NCBI GenBank assembly: GCA_021927905.1
Contig: BLLK01000074.1
Coordinates: 248,001 to 312,000, forward strand
Origin: Chaetoceros tenuissimus
Lineage: Eukaryota; Bacillariophyta; Thalassiosirophyceae; Chaetocerotales; Chaetocerotaceae
DNA: 64,000 bases
Direction of reading: 5' to 3'
This document shows positions 1 through 10,318 of the stretch, in pieces. The notes under the pieces were generated by a model. That model had not been told where the DNA came from, searched no databases, and was given only the letters and a program-made list of their open reading frames with translations. Numbering within the stretch: position 1 is the first letter of the stretch; the number at the start of each line of letters is the position of its first letter. A program made the translations under genes and the position numbers.

Positions 1-144
1 CAATTGAATAAAACGATGTATTGATGATACTCGCCTGACTGGGTATCTTCAATAACAATGTGACTACATGTAGAATTATGCAACGGGAAATTGGTTCTAA
101 TCCAAAAAAGAGCTCGATAAATCTACATTTGTAATTATTACATA

Positions 145-1497
145 TTATATGTGCAAAGTTTGCCTATTCCATTTGACATGGATCTGATCTTTTGAATCGT
201 CTTTTACACCATTTGGTGCCCATTTACCCAACTCTGAATCCTTCATTGGGAAATCACTTGTAAAGTTGAGGTCAATTTTAAGTCGTCTTGATGCATATGA
301 TAAAAGTTCGAACCACACTCTTCTTGTTGTAAAATTATCAAGGTTCGGAGCGCAACCATTTTTCAACATTTCTTCTACACGAGGTGCATTTACATGATTC
401 ATGTCGCTGAGAGATAATAATTTCAGAAAAGTTTGATTAACTGATTCCTGATGTTTTTGAGAAAGTAACCATGGTTTGCTCTGACCCGTCCAGTGAGTTA
501 TTTGATGATCTATCCACCCTCCCTGTAATTCTTTATTCTTATTGAAACGATCGTAGCTTTCCTCTTCATGACATGTCGAGTTATAGTCAAATGCTTTTCC
601 CTGTCGCACTTCTTCACCACATCGCCAATGTTCCATCTTACTTGGATGTAAAATACTAACTGATCTCTTGACATATTTTGTCCAGTAATACAGAAACCCC
701 TGATCAGCATCTCCACCATAAAACTCCCATTTTGTTGTATTTTGTGGTCGTCTCCATTCATGATCCCAGTGATCAGGAGGTCGGATCTCATACCATCCTC
801 TATCTGTATCCCAATCTCTACCTTGTTTGTATCTTTTATGAACATCATCAAAGACTCGTTCAGCGTCCAACGCATTCGGTTCAAGCATGAACAATCCACC
901 ATTGGTTGCTTCGATCTTCCCTATCCGTATGACATTTGGCTCCAAAGTTGCATTTATACCCATACTATTTGTAAAGACATAATCAAGATTACATGTCGGC
1001 TGTACATCACTATCCAAATACATTACTCGATCATACTCTGTCAAGGCCAATAACCTAAACTTGTCAAACATTGCCGTAAAGAAATTGTCCACATTCGCTT
1101 TTGGTATATACTCCAGTTTTATCCCTGCTCTATGAAATAAATCTTCTTGTTCGGGTGTGAAGGTCGTAGCAGTTGAGTCTTTGTGAATTCGAACCATAAC
1201 TACAATATCAGCTGTCGAGTTCACGACATGTTTGAAGAACTCATTTGCAACGAGTATTCCATAGAATGCACCATTGGAATATAGAGTCTCTGGGAAAACG
1301 CCAGCAAGTAGAAATGTATATGCGAATTTTGGACTATGGATCTTGTGCTTCTCTTTTTGTGATGGCTCTATGGGTGATGAAGAAAGAATATCAGGCATTC
1401 CTCGAAAATTGTTGAGAGTTTCCTCTAGTATTCTCAAGTTGAACAAGAGAGATAGGAAAACTACTGATATAAGCGCTGCATTCTTCGCTGAGACCAT
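145..1497 (-). CDS. GT8-like glycosyltransferase, type II membrane protein
   Basis: Intact 450-residue ORF. Residues about 7-22 form one hydrophobic signal-anchor, as in type II Golgi enzymes, so the catalytic part should face the lumen. The core resembles glycogenin/galactinol-synthase type GT8 enzymes: FLLAG and GAFYG early, then YLDSDVQP with the DxD metal-binding triplet at D162-D164, then ATNGGLFML and a GGDADQGFL stretch that fits the substrate-binding part of the fold. Several N-glycosylation sequons (NST, NAT, NTT, NQT, NFT) agree with passage through the ER. It should transfer a sugar from a nucleotide sugar; donor and acceptor cannot be told. It is divergent with the phosphatase gene at 1884. 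No intron is evident. Family fairly sure, substrate unknown. Confidence 0.8.
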   Translation of the reverse strand: MVSAKNAALISVVFLSLLFNLRILEETLNNFRGMPDILSSSPIEPSQKEKHKIHSPKFAYTFLLAGVFPETLYSNGAFYGILVANEFFKHVVNSTADIVVMVRIHKDSTATTFTPEQEDLFHRAGIKLEYIPKANVDNFFTAMFDKFRLLALTEYDRVMYLDSDVQPTCNLDYVFTNSMGINATLEPNVIRIGKIEATNGGLFMLEPNALDAERVFDDVHKRYKQGRDWDTDRGWYEIRPPDHWDHEWRRPQNTTKWEFYGGDADQGFLYYWTKYVKRSVSILHPSKMEHWRCGEEVRQGKAFDYNSTCHEEESYDRFNKNKELQGGWIDHQITHWTGQSKPWLLSQKHQESVNQTFLKLLSLSDMNHVNAPRVEEMLKNGCAPNLDNFTTRRVWFELLSYASRRLKIDLNFTSDFPMKDSELGKWAPNGVKDDSKDQIHVKWNRQTLHI

Positions 1498-1883
1498 TGT
1501 ATGCTAATTCTGAGCATCTATTAATAAATCTTTTGTGGATTGTGGAGTACTTCTGACTCCAGACTCAATCGCTTGTGGTTTAGTCTCAATAAGGATTGTA
1601 CCTTACGGTGTCTTACTTTTCTTCTTCTTTTGGCGAGAAACAACTCTGTCATTTACTATTTTAGTTTTTGACAGAAAAGAATGAGGTAAAAACCGTCCTT
1701 TACCTGCTCAAGATTTGGACATTGTTCGAAGAGAAGAGCCAGACCGTTCGTTCGTCGTTGTTTTAGTAGTTCACTTTCACTCTACACTTTTCCCAGCCGA
1801 AGCCGAACAATTATTTCAATACTCTGTTTAGGCACTAGGCTCACATCTCTATTTCCCTTGTGCAGCATTATTGAAAGAAAGGA
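1498..1883. promoter_or_regulatory. Shared intergenic region between divergent genes
   Basis: This 386-bp gap separates the starts of the glycosyltransferase (minus) and the phosphatase (plus), so both promoters and 5' leaders must lie here. Pyrimidine-rich runs are present near 1620 and 1780. I see no clear TATA box or palindromic operator. Confidence 0.4.
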
Positions 1884-3382
1884 ATGGCTAGTAAACAAGA
1901 GAAGGATGTGTCTTCTTGGATACCATTCAGTCTATTCATCTGCACAAGTCTCATTAAATTATACAACACCAAAAACTCCAGTGTGAAATTCAAACAAGAA
2001 AATGAAACGGAATCAACTGACTTTGCTTCAAATGAAGAGACTCTGTATACATTGGCGAGAAGTAGACATCGTCTATCATTTGATCATACTCATGAACTGC
2101 AAACTAGGCAAGAGGACAATCAACACTTTGAACATTGCTCCAATCGATCCTCTCGATCTCTAAATACTTCACCGAGGTATAATCCTGAGTCACAAGATAT
2201 GGGAGCCTATGATAGCTTTCAAGATCTCATAGAGAGTAGATCATGTGATGACGATGATACTTGTCAATTAGAAGTAGAAACACGAAAGTCTACGTCCGTC
2301 GAGAAATATTTACACATGCTCAATGGTAGCTTTAGTTCCTTCCATGAAGATATAGATGAAAATGAAGAAGTCATTCAAGAAGAATTAAGTTTGCAAAATG
2401 TAAATACATCACAGACATCAAGGTTTTCACGGTGGAGATCTGCATATAATAAAATTATTATGCCGAATAAAGTGATTATGATTCGACATGGTCAGAGTGA
2501 AGGCAATGTGAATGAATCTATTTATGCCAAGAAACCTGATAATGAAATATGTTTGACAAGATTAGGTTGGGAACAAGCCAGAATGGCTGGAAAAGTACTT
2601 CGTGAAATATTGGATGAGAAAAATGATGGTTCTACTATACACTTTATCGTCAGTCCCTATGTGCGAACTATGGAGACGTTTCATGGTCTATTATCCGCTT
2701 GGTCAGATCCTGATGTTGATTTTGCACATATTCAAGATCCAGAGAAAAAGAAGCGTATGTGGTACAAGAAAATAAAATCATTTGGTATCACTTGGGCTGA
2801 AGATCCAAGAATACGCGAACAGGACTTTGGAAATTATCAAGATAGGGATACAATCAATATTGCAAAAAAGGAAAGACACAAATTCGGGGCCTTTTATTAT
2901 AGATTTCCCAATGGTGAGAGTGCGAGTGATGTATATGATAGAGCTTCGACATTTTTAGATTCTCTCTGGAGAAGTTTTGATGCAAATCGTAGTCAGCACT
3001 ATGTTTTAGGTACGTTTTTCAGAAAAAGATTCTACGATCAAGTTCCGCGTTTTCCCAGGCTGACTTTTTTATTTTCTCAGTAACCCATGGTATATCCGTA
3101 AGAGTGTTGCTTATGCGGTACTTCCGATACTCAGTAGATGAATTCCATATGCTGAGCAATCCCAAGAATTGTGAAATGGTTGTATTGGGACATGATGGCA
3201 AGGGAAAGTTGGATCTTCATGGTAGATGCGAGTTAGAACTTGCTGAGAAAGATACCACGGAAGGAACTGAAGATGCTTCTGATAGAATATCTGTAACAGG
3301 ATTCAAATTCTTCAAACGCTTACGTGTTCTCCCGAAAAAGTATCAGAATTTGAGATCAATACGGATCTCTTCGCAAGGGTAA
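1884..3382 (+). CDS. Histidine phosphatase (phosphoglycerate mutase-like), two exons
   Basis: Exons 1884-3009 and 3081-3382 are joined across a 71-bp GT-AG intron (GTACG to TCTCAG), giving 475 residues. The catalytic motif IRHGQSEGN lies at about residues 200-208, with the phospho-accepting His at 202. FIVSPYVRTMET follows, and the second catalytic His motif VTHG is created exactly across the splice junction, which proves the intron. The first 180 residues are polar and Ser/Asp/Glu-rich with no family match. The domain resembles eukaryotic phosphatases of the RHG superfamily with a KIKSFG segment after the first half; substrate unknown. The C-terminal tail after GHDGKG is charged. Start chosen as the first ATG of the long ORF. 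Confidence 0.85.
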
Positions 3383-3498
3383 ACTAAAGAAAAAGACAAG
3401 TCACGAGCTTTGGGAAAAAAGGGTGCTTACAATAAATTAATTATAAAATTGTATAGAAATGTTTACAAAATGATAATACAATATGTGCACATGTCGTG

Positions 3499-4326
3499 TT
3501 ACAGTGTAGTGTTTTCATCTTGGAGACCGGCTGGGTCTGAATGCTGTAATAATAATTGATGATTACTTGAGCTTTCATCAGACTCTGTAGAGACAGTGAG
3601 AGCTGAGTTCCTCCTCTCATATTTGACTTCCGACGGCTGGAGGTAATCCGACTGGTGTAATTGTTTGGCGGTAGCTAGGATCATTGCGGCGGTCGCACTT
3701 CCTCGTCGTTGATACCTTCGTCTTTTGGGGGCACTTTCAAAGGGACATCCTTCACTGAAGGAAACAGACTTTGGCATTGAGTTTTTGCGTTCTACTTTTC
3801 TCTTTTTCAGGCTAGGTACCGATACAGGTCCGAGTTGAAATGCTTCTGGTTGTGATACTCTCATATCTGATAAATTCATTGCAGAACCAACAGAACTTCG
3901 TCGGGAAAATGAACCAGAAGCTCCGTTTCTGAAGTAAGGAGAGGTTGTCTCGGTGGATAAAGAATTAATCATGCTGCGGTCTTTCCTAGTCTTTTGGGGC
4001 TCTTCTATTTGTTGGCTGCGTTGTGCTATTTGTGTGTTCTTGAATAATTGTGTGTTCTTGAGTTCAATCGTTTGATGTAACAAGAAGCCGCTGTCATAAA
4101 ATATGCCTCTCTCTTGATTTAGAGAGAAGGCTGTGTCTTCCCCCTCATTCATATGGTGAGGCTTCTGATTGATGTGATCCATGCGTTTCGATGTGTATGG
4201 AAATGTCGCACCGTCGGTGGATTTAATGCTTCTCTGGAATGTTTCTATACGAGGCAGTCTTTCATCTGAATCAAAGCAAACTCCTTCTGCAAACGCCATG
4301 GATTGCATTATAAAGTCTAGGTTCAT
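3499..4326 (-). CDS. Ser/Arg-rich protein with phosphorylation-like motifs, unknown function
   Basis: Intact 275-residue ORF starting at ATG 4326. No catalytic domain is recognisable. It is rich in Ser and has basic clusters that could be nuclear localisation signals (KKRKVERK and PKRRRYQRRG). RRSS, RRGS and RRNS match the RRxS consensus of basophilic kinases. KSVSF fits the RVxF docking motif for PP1 phosphatase. A similar style (RRxS sites and a VSFSE string) recurs in the gene at 39716-40903, so the two may be distant relatives or convergent kinase targets. No intron seen. That it is a gene is likely; any role as a nuclear phosphoprotein is inference. Confidence 0.6.
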   Translation of the reverse strand: MNLDFIMQSMAFAEGVCFDSDERLPRIETFQRSIKSTDGATFPYTSKRMDHINQKPHHMNEGEDTAFSLNQERGIFYDSGFLLHQTIELKNTQLFKNTQIAQRSQQIEEPQKTRKDRSMINSLSTETTSPYFRNGASGSFSRRSSVGSAMNLSDMRVSQPEAFQLGPVSVPSLKKRKVERKNSMPKSVSFSEGCPFESAPKRRRYQRRGSATAAMILATAKQLHQSDYLQPSEVKYERRNSALTVSTESDESSSNHQLLLQHSDPAGLQDENTTL

Positions 4327-4864
4327 TCTCGATCTATAAATTCTCTATTTATGAAGTTATAGAAGAAAGGGGAACTCTTTATCTTTATCAAATTGCATGA
4401 ACAGTTGTACGATGGTCATGCCGGGAAAATGAACAAGAATATCACAAAGTGAGATTTACACGGGTCATTGCAATTGGAAATCAAGGGTCATAAGCTTATT
4501 TCAGCTAACTTTGCTGAATTTATGTAATTTAGGATCTTGTAAACAGAGGAAAATCTGTATGAAATCTGTTCAACTTCCAGCAGTTCTTACGAACTTCTAA
4601 ACAACAGTAGTGTATTGAAATCGTTACATACCTTACCTTAGGATCTGCAAAGGTTATGTTAACACAATTTACACATGAGAGATTTCTGCTTTTTAACATG
4701 GGAAGGTAGGCAAGGAGGAAAGCAAGTGACCCGTCGTAAAATTACTATTGCATGTGCCTTACATTAAATTGTATTGAAGTGAGGACGAGGCCGCATAAGA
4801 AGTCCTTTGGGAAGCCTACAAACCTTAAATCCGGAAACGTAAGTAGATCACGTATCTCATTTCT

Positions 4865-5026
4865 ATCTCCACCACCTCATTGAAAGGCATCGAACAAGAT
4901 CGGTCATTGCACCCGTGTGATGTTGTAATTGTTTCAGGTACATAGTAATAAGGAGTTTTGAGAAACTTTAAGCTTGATGATCTCCGCCACCTACTTGAAA
5001 GGCATAGAACCAGATTGGTCATTGTA
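4865..5026. repeat. 47-bp imperfect direct repeat
   Basis: Units 4865-4911 and 4980-5026 align without gaps over 47 bp with 7 differences (both contain TTGAAAGGCAT and GGTCATTG). The spacer is 68 bp. Not coding in any consistent frame; looks like an old local duplication. Confidence 0.7.
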
Positions 5027-5099
5027 ACTATCAACATAGGCATACTACCTAATCTATGTAACTTTGTACAATTCGGATTATTTCTTCCCCTTCTTTTCT

Positions 5100-5180
5100 T
5101 TTTTTTGTGGGGATCGAACCCACAACCACACGATTTCAGAGTCGGCTATTATTGCATAATAGGGTGCTACTGCAAAAAAA
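5100..5180 (-). other. tRNA-like element with pol III B box (degenerate tRNA or tRNA-derived repeat)
   Basis: On the minus strand a perfect T-arm is present: stem GTGGG/CCCAC around loop TTCGATC, giving a canonical B box GGTTCGATCCC. The outer strands are seven T and seven A, so they could pair as an acceptor stem, but a poly-T/poly-A stem is not that of a working tRNA. Upstream lies a 7-bp hairpin (CTATTAT GCA ATAATAG) where the D-arm should be, and a weak anticodon arm with loop CTCTGAA. The A box is poor. I read this as a degenerate tRNA or the head of a tRNA-derived short repeat, not a functional tRNA. Confidence 0.35.
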
Positions 5181-5206
5181 AATCTGTAAGTGCCTGCGGC
5201 GCACCG

Positions 5207-5304
5207 CCACAAAGTGTTAGAGGTGGTCACAAAGTGGTAGAGGGCGAGTCGCTGCGCTCCTTTTACCGCCCTCTAACACTTTGTGAACCTCTAACACTTT
5301 GTGG
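5207..5304. repeat. GC-rich near-perfect inverted repeat (foldback)
   Basis: Left arm 5207-5246 and right arm 5267-5304 are reverse complements with only a few mismatches and a 2-base gap, around a 20-base loop. Each arm holds two copies of a ACAAAGTG-type word. The foldback is bracketed by a direct repeat TGCCTGCGGCGC (5191 and 5306). The segment is visibly richer in G+C than its surroundings. Confidence 0.8.
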
Positions 5305-5801
5305 TGCCTGCGGCGCCCTAAAGAAAGGATGCACACGTACGCTGCGCGGCGGCGAACCCTTGGACTCTCCCGTGATCAGCTTATTGGTTGGTTTTAATGC
5401 GAATTTGTTGGTTATGTAGAAGTTAGTATGTTTTGTACTGGAGTCATTTTGGGTCATTTGACAGGTGTCAAATTGTGTATGATTCGGATCCAATTGTATA
5501 ATTTCGGATTCCTGCATCAACATAATCATGTGTGCGTGCTACAGTGATCCGTATAAGGAATTTGTGTGATTTTTACAAACCATTCGTAGGGAGTCTTTCA
5601 ACATTATTACCAATCTATTGACGTACCCAGGGTTAATATCTACTAACACGATTCTAGGATTTGCGGAAGTGGAATCGTAAGACTTGAAACTGTATACTGC
5701 TATGAGTAGAAGTTATCATGAAATGAACTTATAACTTATGAATATTACTGGTTGTTTATTATAAAAATTGCAGAGTCGCTCCCACCGCTTGCTCCCACAC
5801 T

Positions 5802-6548
5802 CTAAAGCAATGACATTTGCGAAAAAGAAAGCATGTTATCGCTAATAATTTGCGAGCCTTTTTGTGTAATAGCATCAGCTACTGGATTTCCCAATGTTTT
5901 CGCACTTTCGATGATGACTGGATCAAAATCGCCTGCATGTAAGTCAAGTTTCGTTCGGCTTTCTTGGCTCTTCTCCATAAATGCTTTTAATCTTTTATTG
6001 GTTTCTTTCATTTGCTTCTCCAGATCATCACTAGAGAGTAGGCAGAGGATCTTTGGGCGCTTGATCTTTTTAGTATTTGTCTTTCTGGTGTTTGTACTTG
6101 GTGGTATTTCAATCATTCTTGGTATATCTGGATTATTTATTTCACTCAATAATAAACCCATTTCTCTAACATCTTGATACAATGCTTCTTCATCTAGTTC
6201 TGAGGAGTTAACTTCTTGTTGGTACGCCGCGGGTGGTGCTATAATGAGCTCGTCATTCATCATGAGTGATGTTTCCTTCAATAACGCATCATGAAGATAT
6301 TCGTCAAATGAACCTCCAGAGCTTCTTTTCCTTTTTGAAAAACTAAAGCTATCCATTAAGATATCTCTGTTTTGATCATATCCATTGTCATTATCAAAGT
6401 AGCTTTCGCGAAAGTTCTTCTGTAGTTCATCATCCTCGTTTGCTTCGTCCTCTCCATTGTCACTAAAGTAACCTCCAAATAATGCATTTTCGAAGCTATC
6501 CTCATCTCCAAGATTCATCATGGAATCATAGGCTGAGAAATGTTTCAT
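5802..6548 (-). CDS. Acidic protein of unknown function
   Basis: Intact 248-residue ORF from ATG 6548. Residues 1-60 are strongly acidic with many Asp, Glu and Asn. A basic patch SKRKRSS follows at about 72. A second basic stretch, NTKKIKRPK at about 160, precedes a helical segment (residues about 172-200) rich in Lys, Glu and Gln that could form a coiled coil. No known domain is visible. An acidic N-terminus with basic patches would fit a nuclear protein, but that is inference. Single exon. Confidence 0.6.
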   Translation of the reverse strand: MKHFSAYDSMMNLGDEDSFENALFGGYFSDNGEDEANEDDELQKNFRESYFDNDNGYDQNRDILMDSFSFSKRKRSSGGSFDEYLHDALLKETSLMMNDELIIAPPAAYQQEVNSSELDEEALYQDVREMGLLLSEINNPDIPRMIEIPPSTNTRKTNTKKIKRPKILCLLSSDDLEKQMKETNKRLKAFMEKSQESRTKLDLHAGDFDPVIIESAKTLGNPVADAITQKGSQIISDNMLSFSQMSLL

Positions 6549-6905
6549 TGTGACGTGATGGAGACTTTGAAATACAGTTAATACTAAAGTATCGATCGAA
6601 ACCTAATAAGAAAACTGCTTCAATATGTAATAAAATGGGATGTGAAATGACAGTTTCGGAGTTTTGTAACCTAATCGTTGATCTGAATCAGATTCTGAAT
6701 CACCAATGAAATAGCCTAATTAGCTCAAGATTGTCGTCGATATTAGTAGTAAGACTTTTTAGGACCTAGTATTTTAGTATTTTCATACTATTTCATTCAA
6801 AAGTTTATTAAGAACATGAATTTCGTGAGAATATGAATATAAGCATGTTTTCCAAAGGATACAGTAATAATGTTCCAGAAGAAAGCATAAAGAATAATAA
6901 AAAGA
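6549..6905. other. Intergenic, nothing recognised
   Basis: 357 bp of AT-rich sequence between two minus-strand genes. It should carry the 3' end of the upstream gene at 6906 and the promoter of the gene ending at 6548. A TGACGTG word lies 4 bases before the latter's start (6552). Nothing else stands out. Confidence 0.5.
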
Positions 6906-8219
6906 TTACACTATGGTACTGTTGGGAGTGTCTAACTCCAAGTCAAACTTGTCTGTTACATATATGCCTTCGATACCGCGTTTCGGCCATGCCTCTGTTT
7001 GTAACTCCGTGAAAATTTGCAGCTCTCTTTCGGTGAGCGGCGTTGATAAGAAAGCTGCCCATAACCTCTCAAGGAAATGTTCCACAATACTTATATCACT
7101 GCCATTCTCGAGGATATTGATTACATGAGGCAAGTCTTGTTCGAGGAAATTCTTATTTTGTAGTATGTTTGTGCCAGGCAGTGCAAAAGCGCCTCCAAAA
7201 CAAACCTCCACAGCAACCATGTTTGGAAAATACCACTTTAAATCTTGTTTGATAAATTGACGAAGGTCCATGTATCCTGCAGTAAAATTATTTCCTCCTA
7301 CCATGTGCGTGGGATCATTGAATCTTACATATCTACGCAATGCAAATCCCTCCAACATGTATGGATGGTGATATGTAGAAGGCATTAAGGTCGCTCCAAC
7401 TCGTTGGATTCTATTAATACCACAAATGAAACGTCCTTTGGATGCAAAATTCCACATCTCTTCAAGACTTCTCCAGTGACTTCTACCAAGGATTCCAATA
7501 CCTCTAATATGAGTGTTCCCAGTCTGAGATTTTGTTGTATCTTTTAGGAAAAACACTACCTTTTTCCTAGCGGATTCTTCTGTCTCGTTTCTAATAAAGT
7601 TATTTATGTAATGGGCAACTCCCAAGTCGCAACCACCTTTGTTAATCAATGTATGTATTTGATATTCAATGCGTGAACGTTCATGATTCCTTTCATTTAA
7701 TTTCAGCTTGATCTTTTCTTCTATAAGTGTCTCTTGACCACATTTTGACATTACAATCAAATTTATTTGTTTGACATAGTCTGGAAGAAGTGCATTAATT
7801 TCATCAATAGTTTCTGTAAAATCTGTTTTGCAAAATGTAACTACGACATCTACAATTGAATGACTAGAAGGCATTTGAAAATTTTCTGGAGATATATAAC
7901 GACCTTTCCACAAGTCTAATAATTTCATAGTTTCATTTTGTATTTCCGAGAATGATAGGAGGTCTTGCTTGGTCATTTCATTTTGTTTTTGTTGTGGAGT
8001 TTCTGCTTGACGACTATTTATGGTAACTTCTGATTCACTTGTGTTATACAAGGCATAATAGGTCTCATTCGAAGCTGCAGACTTTGATACTTCAGATTTC
8101 TCCTTGACTGGCTTTGATACTAAAAGTTTCTCCTTAACTTTATACTCAGTTAATTCCTTGAGGAGAATTACGTTGGAGATGACCGCGAATACAAAGAATA
8201 TAACATGTATACCATGCAT
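6906..8219 (-). CDS. DUF3431-like membrane-anchored protein
   Basis: Intact 437-residue ORF. Residues 4-22 form a hydrophobic signal-anchor, followed by a Ser/Lys/Glu-rich stem to about residue 110. The globular part has the pattern of DUF3431-type proteins of fungi and algae: a strand VDVVVTFCKTDFTE, a second strand INLIVMSKCGQE, then KGGCDLGVAHYINNFI and a VVFFLKDTT strand, as in families that look like unusual glycosyltransferases. Sequons NET, NTS, NFT, NGS and NST suggest a secretory lumenal domain. It could act in Golgi glycan modification, but the family has no assigned reaction. No intron evident. Confidence 0.65.
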   Translation of the reverse strand: MHGIHVIFFVFAVISNVILLKELTEYKVKEKLLVSKPVKEKSEVSKSAASNETYYALYNTSESEVTINSRQAETPQQKQNEMTKQDLLSFSEIQNETMKLLDLWKGRYISPENFQMPSSHSIVDVVVTFCKTDFTETIDEINALLPDYVKQINLIVMSKCGQETLIEEKIKLKLNERNHERSRIEYQIHTLINKGGCDLGVAHYINNFIRNETEESARKKVVFFLKDTTKSQTGNTHIRGIGILGRSHWRSLEEMWNFASKGRFICGINRIQRVGATLMPSTYHHPYMLEGFALRRYVRFNDPTHMVGGNNFTAGYMDLRQFIKQDLKWYFPNMVAVEVCFGGAFALPGTNILQNKNFLEQDLPHVINILENGSDISIVEHFLERLWAAFLSTPLTERELQIFTELQTEAWPKRGIEGIYVTDKFDLELDTPNSTIV

Positions 8220-8977
8220 CTTGCTATTGTTGTGTAGATGAAGATGGAAGATGTTACTGTAGATTACCTATGCGATTTTTCTCTGACTTGAAACAAACGA
8301 GATTAGATAGGCTTAGATCATAAGTTGATTGGAAACTGTTTACTTTGCTGTTGTTGGTACAGAAGTGAAAAGTAACAAAAGAAATTTGGACAAAAAATAA
8401 TTTCCCAAAAGAAATGAGAACTTTCATCGCTGAAGTTCATCAATCGATATAAATAGCTCTGTTGACAGTCGCAAAGAGTCTATACTCTTCTCCTTACTCA
8501 AAAGGGTTGCAGTCGTATCTGTAGATCTGCGAATTTCCAATTCAAACATTTGAAAATTATTGTTTTGTTTACTGTCGCCTCTTCCTCGTTCCTTCTTCAC
8601 CACTCTTGAAGCTTTGATAGTGGCTTCAAAGAAAGATACATATTATCCGACTACCAAAGCCAACTTTCCCATCTGTAGTTCTCTCCATTGCCTTTTCTCT
8701 TTGAATTTCGTGGTTTGAAACTGTCTTCTTTTGCAATAAACGTACATCTTTTTCTCTCAATTTCATACATACAAAGAAACTACTGTGCAGTGTTTATAAA
8801 TTTCTTCAACAAAATTAGTTAAAAAGTTTTTCATTATATGTTATATATGCAATAAATATGTAATATGTATAAGCAATAGTAGTCTCTCTAAATCTGTACA
8901 ACTCCATTCTCCAATCTCGATCCAGAACTGCATCCATTTTCCTCTCCATTCCAACATTCCAATCTACATCCTACCTC
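8220..8977. other. Intergenic, promoter side of the 6906-8219 gene
   Basis: 758 bp without a supportable gene. A TATA-like GATATAAATAG lies near 8449-8459, about 230 bp from the start at 8219. The half near 8800-8960 is probably the 3' UTR of the next minus-strand gene. No repeats seen. Confidence 0.45.
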
Positions 8978-9640
8978 TCATAAAATATCTCTCATGGCTT
9001 CGGTCAATCTAGGAAGAACTTCATCATCGGTCAAAAAGGATAGACAAGACATGGGTCCTTCCGATTTATACTTGTCTAGAAACATATTGACAGCATGGCA
9101 GGATGCATCATGATTTTGTTTCATGCGATCTTCCATCCTCATCACAGTTTCAGGTGATAATAGCCCATGGGCTGTTGGGAAGGATGGAAGTGTATCCGAT
9201 GAACTAAGTACGGAATTGGAGAGTGGGGTAGCTTGTAACTTGGAGGAAGAAGACGCAGTAGTTCGCGGTTTCTCCGAGTGTTTGTAAAAGGCTTGTGATG
9301 CCATGTGAGATGGTTTGGAAGTATCTTGATTGGGTGCATAGAAAAGAGCCGATGAAGTTCTTTTCCGTCTGCCATTTCGCTTTTGATTGGAGACGTCTTG
9401 TGAAGGTGCACCTTGTTCAGAGTTTTTTCTATCTGGTACGAGGCAGAGTGTGCGAACTCTACTTGTATGAAGTGAAGCTCTTGATGCCTGATTTGGTAGT
9501 GCAAGAGCATATCTAGGATGTGTTGAGCTAGTTGCATCTCTTGTAGAAGCAACAGATGGCAAGGTATTGACAGTAAAGGCTTGTGTTCCTTGTAAAGAAC
9601 ACGTACTGACTGCTGCGATAAGTAGGATTGAGTTTTTCAT
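8978..9640 (-). CDS. Plastid-targeted protein of unknown function
   Basis: Intact 220-residue ORF. The N-terminus is a signal peptide (hydrophobic residues 4-14) ending in TQAFTVN; Phe directly after the cleavage site is the hallmark of the diatom bipartite plastid signal. The next 60 residues are rich in Ser, Thr and Arg with almost no acidic residues, as expected for a transit peptide. The mature part is Ser-rich until a conserved-looking C-terminal helix region from LLSPETVMRMEDRMKQ to the end, which includes two Cys residues. No domain is recognised. Plastid import is well supported; function is not. Confidence 0.65.
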   Translation of the reverse strand: MKNSILLIAAVSTCSLQGTQAFTVNTLPSVASTRDATSSTHPRYALALPNQASRASLHTSRVRTLCLVPDRKNSEQGAPSQDVSNQKRNGRRKRTSSALFYAPNQDTSKPSHMASQAFYKHSEKPRTTASSSSKLQATPLSNSVLSSSDTLPSFPTAHGLLSPETVMRMEDRMKQNHDASCHAVNMFLDKYKSEGPMSCLSFLTDDEVLPRLTEAMRDIL

Positions 9641-10318
9641 GTTTCTCTTTTGCTGTAATGTTCTTGTGTTGGTATAGACTATGGTATGATGTGTATGTGT
9701 CCGTAGTTATAACAATAGTGGTTGGCTGCAGTATTTTCAGATTCTATTTTTCGATACTAGATAGAAGAAGCATAGATTCGATTCTTCTAGATTCAAAAAA
9801 TCTTTTTCGTGTTGACACAAAAAGGCAGGTTCTCGTACAAATTCTCTACTATAGATTCATATAAAGGCCAAGAGACTCCAAAAGCTACAAGATACAATCT
9901 ATTGGATATCTTTTGCACAAGTTTGAAAAAACTGAACAAAGGCACAGGCAAATAGTACTGTAAAGGGTTCTGCTACGGTTGTTTGATTCCTTTCTGACTT
10001 GTTTTTTCTTTGAAAGCTTGACATCGATGTAATCACGGAATTTTTACTCTGGTCCACGTACGTACCACGTACGTACTAGCTACGTACCGAACACGGTACT
10101 GACTGAGTTGGTATTTTTCAATTTTATGTGGCTAGGCTTGAAATTCTTATTTGGATCGAAATCTTTTTTAACGGAAGAGGTCTTCTGCTGGTTCGCGTTT
10201 CCAGAGTGTTCCCATCGTATCAAGTACTACACTCTGTGGTACTCGTATCCATACGACCTATTGAATCTATCCAAACTATTACCTTACAAAAACATCAAAC
10301 ACTAATTCAATTTGAAAA
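9641..10318. promoter_or_regulatory. Divergent promoter region with an ACGT-palindrome cluster
   Basis: 678 bp between two divergent genes. At 10055-10088 there are four ACGTAC-type words in 34 bp (CCACGTACGTACC, CACGTACGTAC, CTACGTACC). ACGT cores are bound by bZIP factors in plants and algae. The cluster is about 230 bp upstream of the HIR start. The rest shows nothing firm. Confidence 0.4.

Larger units (their letters stand above)
4327..5801. other. Gene-poor interval with repeats, a tRNA-like element and a foldback
   Basis: No convincing coding region in 1.47 kb. It holds a 47-bp degenerate direct repeat (4865 and 4980), a tRNA-like segment (5100-5180) and a GC-rich inverted repeat (5207-5304), each listed separately. 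The rest is AT-rich and featureless. Confidence 0.6.

Noticed and set aside
742-1053. Plus-strand ORFs inside the glycosyltransferase
   Set aside because: Antisense shadows of a clearly conserved gene.
5100-5180. Functional tRNA-Gln(CTG)
   Set aside because: Poor A box, unpaired anticodon stem, poly-T/poly-A acceptor and an extra hairpin; only the T-arm is convincing.
4958-5529. 153-residue plus-strand and 88-residue minus-strand ORFs
   Set aside because: They run through the tRNA-like element and the foldback; open frames arise from the repeat, with no domain.
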